NCBI RefSeq assembly: GCF_040436345.1
Contig: NC_133234.1
Coordinates: 11,779,446 to 11,843,445 of the forward strand
Direction of reading: 5' to 3'
Origin: Pagrus major
Taxonomy: Eukaryota; Chordata; Actinopteri; Spariformes; Sparidae
Length of the DNA: 64,000 nt
How positions within the stretch are numbered: position 1 is the stretch's first letter; each line of letters opens with the position of its first letter. This document shows positions 55,531 to 64,000 of this stretch, in pieces. Position numbers and translations under genes: made by a program. The notes beneath the pieces are model-generated. The model worked only from the letters and a program-made list of their open reading frames with translations, ran no database searches and was not told the DNA's origin.

Positions 55531-56944
55531 GACATTAATCCTGAAAATAATTGGCAGATTCACCGATAATGAAAGTCATCGATAATTGCAGCCCTAAATT
55601 ATACCTTTTTTCCAGCAAGGAGAGTTATGCAAACAGCAGTAGAAGGACTCTTTATGAGGTTAAGGAGGAAAAAAGGAGGAAAATGATTCAGTCCCAAAGT
55701 GAGAGAGTGTCCTTCTCGTTGCTATTTTATTGGTGTCATCACGGGCCAACTCTGCCCATGCCACTGGGCAATGCAGTCACCACACTCATGTCAAACAAAT
55801 TAAACTTAAATAGAGCAGCCCTTACATAACATGGCATATTTTCTCATTAGCAAAAGAGGGAAAAAAACGCCATTCACCGTTTCTGCCTCTCTTGATGTGG
55901 ACTGATTACGGCACTGCATTATTAGTGTGACCACAGAGCCATTCATCCACGTTAAAGCTGCCTTCATTAGAAACGCACAGACAAACAGATGTGTCACCCA
56001 CCCACACATATGAACATAAAAATTGCATCCATGCCCATGTTGACACAGGCTGAGGGCTTTCCTGGAGCCATTAAAAAGAAAAAAAAAACCTCATCGGTCG
56101 GACACACACACATAAACACACACACAGAGTCTTAATGAGAGCACCCATGGAAATCTGGGACACAAGGACAAGAGTCTGTGAGGGGGCTGGCGACTGTAAT
56201 TAAATACAATGGCTGGCTTCTGGAGCCTTGTCAAACTGAGGCATGGAGCAAAACAATGGCAGGCCTGTGGACAGAGAGGCAGAGAGGACGGAGCTACTTA
56301 GGCCTTCAGCAGCCCTCACCCAGGCATTATTCAACACCGGTCTGCATCCAAGCTCTGATCAACACCGAGCATCATACAAGCCTGCCTATTGTGTGCTCCA
56401 CGAATATCATACACTGGAAGAACTGACTCACACTCGCCTGGAGAGCTTCCCTCGATATCCCTGCAACATGTTAACACTGGAAATTTGTGAGTCTGGCAAG
56501 GTTTCCAGGCCAGAGCCCCTCCAGAGCCTGCGAAGTCACCACGGTAACTAATACTGGAGCTCCAGCTAGAATATCATTCCTTAAGCCAAGAGAGGGCTGG
56601 AGTGAGGAGACAATAACGCCCCGCTTTGCTCAGGCACAGGAACACAGTAAGAAGTAACTGATAGGGAATCTATTGTACTTGTGGTGAGGAGGTGAAACAA
56701 AAACCAGACAAACTGTACGGTCACTGAATTGTTTTGAAGCAGACAGAGGGCTGGATTCAAGACTAAAGCCTGGCATGTTGTCGGACCAGTCTAAGAATAA
56801 ACAGCACAGGCCGTCAGGTGTAACCAGCCAAAACAACCCTGACACTGCACTGCGTCGAAACAGCAGAAGTCCATTTAGAGACAGTTGTGTCTGTCTAACA
56901 TCTGACCACTGGCTAATGATCCTTTCTGACGGCCAATTCTGAAT

Positions 56945-57145
56945 AAAGCTGCAGTTTGCATGCTAACCAGCTAGCCCCTGTGGTCCAAGGCTCCTGTGCT
57001 TGCGATATGAGCTCACAGAGCGGGCATACTCAAGTCAGCTAATAGGACTGCTAGCTACATGGCTAACTGAGCTAACTAGGTAACGACAGTTTGCAGCTAC
57101 AGGTAGCAGCAGATAGCAGTTACTCTGGTGATATACTCAATTCTT
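56945..57145. mobile_element. MITE family A copy, partial
   Basis: Has 'ttgcatgctaaccagctagcccc', 'ctagctacatggctaactgagctaac', 'gcagttactctggtgatat' and 'caattcttataat'. The outer terminal repeats are eroded. Confidence 0.6.
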
Positions 57146-58273
57146 ATAATGACATCAGTGCAAGGAAATAATTAACTTCACGAACTTCAATTTTATGATT
57201 ATCAATTACCCCAATCATATTTTTCTGCATTATAATCACAAAAATAAATGTTTTCATGTCAGTGCATATTGAACAACATGTAGGCCGATATCGATGCATC
57301 TGTGATAGGCCAATACTGGGGCTCTTTCACCAACTATTTTGATTTCTGCTTCCGTGGTTTATTAATAATTGTTATTGGACAAAAGAAGCAACTTGAAGAC
57401 GTCGCTTTACTGATAATGCAAATAATCATTAGTTGCAGCCCCATTTCTAAACGACAGCCCCTCGATTAAATCTACTTAGATCCTTTGATACTCACATTCA
57501 CACACTAGTATTATCCTCTCACACTGCTCGTGTGTGCATGTACTGTAAGTGTGCACGTGTGCAGCACCCAGATATCTTAATAGCTTAATGTAGCGTGGTG
57601 TTCTCGAACTCGGAGCCAAAGCACCGGTGATTTAATTAAGTTCAAGTGTGAGTGGTCTGTAATGTCGCTCTTCAGATTCACTTTGCATACATCATGAGCC
57701 ACAAGTGCACTTAGAGAGGAGCCGCGCCCTCGCAGCCACATCCTCCGTAAGCAATTACCGCATGCCGAGACTTAAATGGACAAATATGCACAAGACTGAA
57801 ATGAAATCTATTCCGATGATGAACTGGCCTGAGCAGTATTACTGACATAAGATGGCCTGGCTAACATCAGCACTTCAAAGGCATCGAGACCACAGACGCT
57901 TTCACAGAGACACACACACAAGCCCACCGGCGGCTATTATCAAGCCTCCAGACTCGTCTTGTCTCGGCCCAGTGCTGCAGAGCAGTTCTCGAGGTTCAGC
58001 TCTAGGTTAGTCCTCTGAGATTTGATTACCTTCATCCCCACTGGTTACTGGGCCCAGCTGTGAAGCATATTAATGAGATTTCACCATCATTAGGGGGAAG
58101 CTAACTACATTAGCAGGCTGGCTGCTTGGCCGGCTGGCTGGACTGTGGTGGAGAGAAGTGGAGAAAATGAAGGCAGAGGAGGAGAGGGAGGGCTTTGACA
58201 GGGTCTTTCACTTTGTTGAATCCTACTCCATCATGGACCATTGTGTCCCCCTGCCTTCTATTAGGTTATTTGG

Positions 58274-58298
58274 ACACACGCACACACACACACACACA
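58274..58298. repeat. (CA)n microsatellite
   Basis: CA repeat with one ACG interruption. Confidence 0.9.
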
Positions 58299-58694
58299 TG
58301 CTCACCATGTGTAAGATACATGGACGAACATATAGAGGTCCATTTGTCTTTCCATGCAGTGAGTGTGCAGGAGAGGAGACACCAGACAGACCACCATGCC
58401 ACAGGCTGCTGCATTAGGGCCCGCTTTGAAGTCTGCTTAAAATAATGAAGTGGGACGGCCAATGGAACAGCCTCGGGGATAGAGAGTTAGAGACCGCCTT
58501 GCAGAACCCTGCGAGTTGTAGGCCAATGTATCATGCATGTCCATAAAAACGACTGGCAGCAACTTAAGAGCTTTTAAGTGCAGCGAAACAGACTGGCATC
58601 ACTCATGCATGGTGCTTGACTTTTGCTAAATATTCAGTTGTTATTTCTGGTTTCCATGTCAGGAATGTTGGGTAAGCAGCAGGGAAAACGATAA

Positions 58695-58718
58695 ACACAC
58701 ACACACACACACACACAT
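58695..58718. repeat. (CA)n microsatellite
   Basis: Perfect short CA repeat. Confidence 0.9.
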
Positions 58719-58910
58719 GCGGGAATGCTTTGTCAGCACTCTTCAATTACTGAAGGGGGAAATGGGACTGTTTCCTTGCTTACAGGGAAATCCTGCCATT
58801 CTCTAACAGAGCGTCAGAACAGCTTCCGCTCAAAATGGATGGGGCTCCGTTTGCCGCCTTCACACTGATTACTGACAGCAAAAGCCACGCATCTGAATAT
58901 GAGCTAAGGG

Positions 58911-58935
58911 TGTGTGTGTGTGTGTGTGCGCGCGC
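58911..58935. repeat. (TG)n/(CG)n microsatellite
   Basis: TG repeat running into GCGCGCG, an alternating purine-pyrimidine tract with Z-DNA potential. Confidence 0.85.
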
Positions 58936-59076
58936 AATCACATGCTTGCAGGCACGCACAGACTGACAGCTGTAAGGAGAGCGACAGTGGGGTGTGTTTG
59001 TGTTCAAACATGGAGTGTGAACAGTTATTGGATGGGAGAGGGGGAGGAATCTGGCGGTGGGGCAGACAAGCATAAG

Positions 59077-59081
<5 letters not shown>

Positions 59082-59111
<30 letters not shown>
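59082..59111. repeat. (CA)15 microsatellite
   Basis: Perfect CA repeat. It is the third dinucleotide array within about 420 bp, after those at 58695 and 58911. Confidence 0.95.
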
Positions 59112-59114
<3 letters not shown>

Positions 59115-59620
59115 GAGGAAGGAGAGCTCGTGGAGGTTAACATGGGGCAAGAGAGCAGACAGCGAGCCTCACGCCTACCATATTCACTGTAACTAAATCC
59201 AGCCTTTCCACCCCCGTCTCCCGCCACTTTCCATCCTGACACTCTCTTCGTTCCATTTCTCTCCATAACTTGCAGCAGATACCATGCAGCTTTTCCTTTT
59301 TCGATATCCTTTCATGCGAGGGAAGTGGGTTTTAGACCAAAGCACTGAATTTCGACTAATGTCACCAATTCAGATTTACACATACATATCAGACAAGGCA
59401 CTGAAATTATGCTGGCTAAACTAAGGAATACCAGCTTATCAGTTATCACGACAAAGCAGCTGGAAAAATATGGAGAAAATGTCTATTTGTGATTATTTTG
59501 ACTGATATTGCAATTGCAATGAGTCCAGACACTGGACAGAATGGTAATTTTTGCATCATTATCCGCATATTCACTGAAAAATATCACGATTACTGTCACG
59601 GTGCGATTTTTGAAAGAATC

Positions 59621-59937
59621 TTTAAGGTGCAATATGTGAGAATTTTTGTTTAAAACATGCAAAAATCAACTTACATTATCAACAGACTGCAACTGCATAA
59701 ATAAATTATAGTGTCACTTTGTAACTCAATAGAGAGGATAGTTCCATAGGATAATTAAGGCCTCTGTAGGGTGGTGCTGACTCATGTCTGACTGAGTCAG
59801 TAGGATAGCTAACTGCATGGCTAACTGAGCTAATGTGTTAACAATAGCAACAGCAGTTAGCGGTTACTTTGTTGATATGCTTCCCCCTTCTTGTTTGAAT
59901 TCGACAGGAGGGGAATTCTTACATATTGCACCTTTAA
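59621..59937. mobile_element. MITE family A, full-length reference copy
   Basis: The left terminus is TTTAAGGTGCAATATGTGAG followed by AATTTTTG. The right terminus is GAATTCTTACATATTGCACC followed by TTTAA. They form a terminal inverted repeat of about 24 bp around a 270 bp core. The core has 'gctaactgcatggctaactgagctaa' and 'gcagttagcggttactttgttgatatgc'. No coding capacity. The TTTAA at both outer edges may be a TTAA-type target duplication or part of the TIR. Confidence 0.8.
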
Positions 59938-60093
59938 TTCTATGTGTTTGAAAAAAGAAAGTGTAATTTAATCAACAATCAAACCAATTGAAATACTACA
60001 GTTAGCTGTAGTATTTCACTGGCAGTCCCTTCACCCTGGTGTCAATATGCATCCCAGAATAAATAAAAATAATACAGGTACAACAGTAAGTAC

Positions 60094-60205
60094 TTTTGCT
60101 TTCATTCGACTTGCAGATGCTCATCATGTCTGCCACACCTGGCACAAGGTCTTCAAAGTATCCAGTATCAGACACAGCAATGTCATTATCTGGTTTATCT
60201 TCCAC
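60094..60205 (-). other. Exon-like open stretch, unidentified
   Basis: On the minus strand an acceptor-like TTGTTGTTGATCTTCAG precedes 60205, and a GTACTT donor-like site follows 60094. The 112 nt between is open and reads VEDKPDNDIAVSDTG, then YFEDLVPGVADMMSICKSNE: acidic and non-repetitive, more protein-like than nearby frames. I cannot name a family. It could be an exon of an unrelated gene, an alternative exon, or a transposon fragment. The donor is weak. Confidence 0.25.
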
Positions 60206-61596
60206 CTGAAGATCAACAACAAATCACAATGGATCTTGATTATGCAGTTTGTTGTGCTGGTAGGCCATCTGTCACTGCTCACACACACTCATATAATGCA
60301 TGTTATGCCACCATACATATGAATGTGTGTGTACGTTTCAGTAAGGAGGATTACTGAGGATCCCCCTGCCTCGTTGTGCTCCACCTAAGCTGCTGCATGT
60401 CTAGCTTGCAGTCTACCTTCTGTATTAGAGAGAGGGGGACAGGGAGGGAGAAGGAGGGGGACAGAGAGAGAGAATGCATGGAGATACAGCTGTGCTGTCA
60501 CTAATAATGAGTCTCCAAGCTTTCCAAAATAATGGGAACATAGTTGCAGAATTTTAGGAAAAACCAAGACCTGGCATGATGTATGGTTTATCATAATATA
60601 TTTCTTACTTCACACGTCTGACACTATGACACCCTTAGTGTGAAGGAAGGTCATGGATAAAACTGAGAGCTTACTCTAATTCTAATACAATTTTCTATGG
60701 TGAATGACACATCAATTCCACTTAGGAGGGTATGTTGTGGTCTACATTTCAGAGGAATGACAGCCTGCTGTTTTGCAACCATTGCAGATATTCAAATTTT
60801 GCAAAGAGAGCAGAAATTGTTGTGACAGTCTGAGTTCCTAAAAGGACTGCGCAGTATATTCGAATGCTGTGTCGGACCGAATTGTGATGGCTCCAAACTG
60901 AGGCCAAGTAACTCCCCCATCTACACCAAGAAAAACACATGTATGAGTGATAGATGAGGGTCCGAGCAGAGGCCGAAGGGCAAGGCGGTGCAGAGTAAGG
61001 AGTCTGGCTTGCCTGTTATGACGATCCCTCCTCAGCACCAGGAAATGGTAGGACAGAAGTGGGAAAACACCAGGCTGTGAGTAATCTATGGCATGTTGAC
61101 TTCTTCTACTGTTTGATTGCTTTCAGGAAACACACCAAATTGAATGTGCATCTGCCTGTTTGCATATTAGAGCATGTTGCATGACGTGTATGTGCACAAG
61201 AGCCTGTGCGTGTGAACCCTCAGCGTGTTCTTGTCTAGGCCACGTCTGGTTTTTATCAGCGCAGCGGCCCCCACCATGTTCCCAAGCCCTTCTCCAGGGG
61301 CCCAAGATAACTTCCCTCTCCATGCTGCCAGGCCTCTGAAATAACAACACACCAGGTTTTCCTATCACTGCTAACCCAGCAAATGGAGACGGAACTGAGA
61401 ACATGTGTGGACAAACTGGAGCGCGGGGGAGGGGCGGCGAGGGGAGCCAGCAGATGGCAAAGGTGAGGTCTATAGGGGCTAGACTTGGAGCAGCAACTTC
61501 ATGATAACCACGCTGACTGCTTTATGCTGCTGCTGCCACATGCTAGTCCAAGTACAGTTGATAGTGAGGTAATTATGAAGTACAGAATTCAGAGGA

Positions 61597-61917
61597 CATG
61601 GTGCACTATGTAGTTTTTGGGAAGAACTTTTAATCTCTTAGTTTTTATGCTTGAATAAACTGAATTAACAAACATACCTTAAAGGACAACACAGTTTTAT
61701 ACTGTTTTACTTTGTTGATATAACCCTGCCACCTCTCTAGCATTAAACGGTGTGATAGCGACCTTTATCTCCTCTTGTTCCCCTCTCATTTCCTTGTTTA
61801 TTCAGTTATGGAAAAAAATGAACCTTTACGAGTTAGTATTACTACCTTATTAATAGTGTAAATATTACATTTCTGAGATTGAACTTCTTTTTCAAAACTA
61901 CACAGTGCCCCTTTAAG
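61597..61917. mobile_element. MITE family B copy
   Basis: The left end is ATGGTGCACTATGTAGTTTTT; the right end is AAAACTACACAGTGCCCCTT followed by TAA. The core has 'ggacaacacagttttatactgttttactttgttgatata' in pieces matching the other copies, plus 'cttgtttattcagttatgg' and 'accttattaatagtgtaaa'. Confidence 0.75.
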
Positions 61918-63544
61918 AGTAAAATGCAAGGCCCTTCGAGATATCTAAACCAACATTTTCAAGGCTCATGACGCCTTCGTCATCACACATAAATTGTTAA
62001 AGAAAATGCAATTGCAAAATACAAAGTTTACAGAATTTGTTTACACCCACAGCAATCAGTGCGTTTGATCATGAATTTCGACGCCAGACAAACAAATGAT
62101 TGTTTCATTTCAAATATTGAGAGATTTTTGGTGCACATGAGTGACTGCAGATGAAACACCTGATTATGTTGAAAATCAAGCATTTTTTCAAGGATTAGAT
62201 TCAAATTCAAGCATAACTTTGAAAACGTAACGGTTAAAATTGAGCATTTTCCAAACTTTCAAGGGTTGATTTATAGCACGAATGCTATAAATCAAATACA
62301 TTTCATAAATCTGATCAGCACTCCAGTGTTTATAGATCATATTATGCAAAAAATAAAAAAAACAGCCGAAGGCAGCTACGTTGCTGGAAAGAACCACAAG
62401 TTCCCTGGCAACAGTGCTCCCTCGCAACCCTGAGTAACACGGTGTAACTCTACCCAGCAGCTGCCTATGCCTGCTGACTGACAGCGGGACTATGTGAGTT
62501 GGCACTTGCCCCAGGGTGACTGGAGATATTTGGCATGAGCTGATGGTGTGGGACATGGTGGTGGGCACAAGGGGGCAAAAGGCAGCCCGTGTCGGCCAGA
62601 GGATGCCAGGATGTGGACAGGCACGGCGGTGTGTTTCAGCAGCCTGTAACACATGTCGCACTAGGGTGTGGGTATGAGCACTCCAACACATGATATCCAA
62701 AGCAAGAGTGGATTCTGAATGTACACTTGGTACATGGCAGGTCTATTAAGAGGGTTTGACAGGCTGTGCTGTCAATGTATGTGCTTTTTTGTGCATTAGT
62801 GGAAGCCCCAAAGCTTCATGAATGAGCTACAGACAGGGAATTTAACTCAATGAGCAAAGCAGCCCTATGATTAGCAAGCCTTTTCCGTGGCTAATCCACG
62901 ACAAAAACCGGCAGTGTCTGCCCTCAATGAAGCTGCCAATGGACATTAATTTTACTAGCTGATCACACGCATACAGCTGCTGTACACTATCAGCTGAGCG
63001 ACATCACTGACCCACATTAAGAAACGGAGGCAGAGCAAGAGAGCAGAAAGCAGAAAGAGACATGCTGCGAGAGAAACTGATAAAGATAGAGAGGAGAAGA
63101 GAAGAGAGCATCTGAGGAGAAAGAGGAGCCGAGCTGAGCGACAGGACCGGGGGAGGAGTGTGACACGCAAGACAAACATTTCAAAGGCAGGCCCCAAAAT
63201 AAAAGCTGTGCACACTGCCTGGCATGTTTGCTTCTAGACACAGTCTTCACAGTGGGAACAGGAGAAGGTGTAACTACGGTGTAACCTCCCTTTGTAAACT
63301 CTTTCAAAAGATTTCCATCCAAAATATCTGGAACTTTTAGTTAAACTACTTTTCAAGGAACTAAAAAGCCTGTTGTTCTCTGCGTTTCCAGTGCCACACA
63401 GATAAGGTAAATTAGTCTTCTGCCATATGAGGAAACGGCTGATTTTACACGTCATTTTTGTGTATGGCTAATCAATACGATTAATTCCAGGCTGATGTGT
63501 CAAAGCACAATCAATAACAAAACAATCTGGTTTGGGGCTGCAGA

Positions 63545-63919
63545 TTTTAAAGATGCAATGTGTACAAATTGTAGTATAAAACACTAAAAAACTAGCTGAA
63601 ACGTCAAACATCAAAGACTTCTATGTACAGCGTGGCTGAGATATATGCTGAAGTTAGCATGCTAGCTAGCTAGTCCCGAGCCCAGAACACCTTCCTCTCC
63701 TAGCGGTCCAAAGCTCTTGCGCTAGCGGTGTAAACACCAACAGTCCATAGGTAGTCCGGCTAACTGCACGGTTAATTGAGCTAACAGTAGCTACAGTCAT
63801 GGGTAAATAAACAGAATATGGTTAGCGACAGTTAGCAGTTACTCTGGTGATATGTATGTATGTATGTATGTATGTATGAATTCAACAACTGGCCAATTCT
63901 TACATACTGCACCTTTAAA
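63545..63919. mobile_element. MITE family A copy with internal (TATG)n
   Basis: The left end is TTTTAAAGATGCAATGTGTAC; the right end is CAATTCTTACATACTGCACC followed by TTTAA. The core has 'gaagttagcatgctagctagctag', 'gcacggttaattgagctaacag' and 'gttactctggtgatatg'. A (TATG)n array at 63851-63878 expanded inside the element from its 'gatatg' motif. Confidence 0.75.
63851..63878. repeat. (TATG)7 microsatellite
   Basis: Seven perfect tetranucleotide units inside the MITE copy at 63545-63919. Confidence 0.95.
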
Positions 63920-64000
63920 CAACAGTGGCTGAAATAAAATGCTGCAAGTACTCGACCAACCTGCCAAGCCAGGACTTTTTAGGGGTCCCTGGAATTTAAT

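Noticed and set aside
62188-62700. 170-codon minus-strand frame
   Set aside because: Considered as the missing raraa first exon or a neighbour gene. The sequence has none of the RARA A-domain features and no donor in the right phase, so I treat it as chance.

Overview
This is a vertebrate nuclear-genome window, almost certainly from a ray-finned (acanthomorph-like) fish. The genes are split by GT-AG introns, the proteins are clear vertebrate orthologues, there are many (CA)n/(TG)n microsatellites, and short non-autonomous DNA transposons fill introns and intergenic DNA. All four recognisable genes lie on the minus strand, so transcription runs right to left. I rebuilt the exons by hand from protein similarity plus splice sites. 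In every gene the exon phases join without a break, and the pyyb, tut1 and mki67 coding lengths are exact multiples of three.

Layout. 1-4.3 kb: no recognised coding gene; a TIR/TSD-bearing MITE (2605-3032), and a CpG-rich block (about 3.38-4.30 kb) with a good minus-strand splice donor that may be the 5' end of a gene running off the left edge. 4.6-8.3 kb: a complete peptide YY gene (pyyb-type, 97 aa precursor) with a TATA box and untranslated first exon. 8.3-15.3 kb: intergenic. 15.3-21.45 kb: complete tut1 (terminal uridylyltransferase 1 / Star-PAP; 10 coding exons, 797 aa). 22.4-34.9 kb: complete mki67 (Ki-67; 16 coding exons, 2007 aa) with a probable cell-cycle promoter cluster near 34.8 kb. 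34.9-36.4 kb: nothing recognised. 36.4-52.5 kb: retinoic acid receptor alpha (seven exons from the end of the A/B region to the stop, plus a probable 2.4 kb 3' UTR). Its first coding exon was not found and is probably to the right of the window. 52.5-64 kb: presumably raraa intron or upstream DNA, with transposon copies, microsatellites and one unexplained exon-like stretch at about 60.1 kb.

The genes do not form a pathway: a gut/brain peptide hormone, a nuclear RNA nucleotidyltransferase, a mitotic chromosome-surface protein and a ligand-activated transcription factor. The combination of pyy, mki67 and rara fits one of the two teleost-duplicated RARA/PYY regions. The most unusual sequence is in mki67. 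The classical Ki-67 repeat exon is reduced to about three short units, while two adjacent 3' exons that look like recent duplicates carry Arg/Gly/Lys-rich motifs and coding minisatellites (39 bp and, elsewhere, 51 bp units). One mki67 intron also holds an 850 bp hAT element with a perfect 8 bp target duplication and a fossil of its transposase N-terminus.
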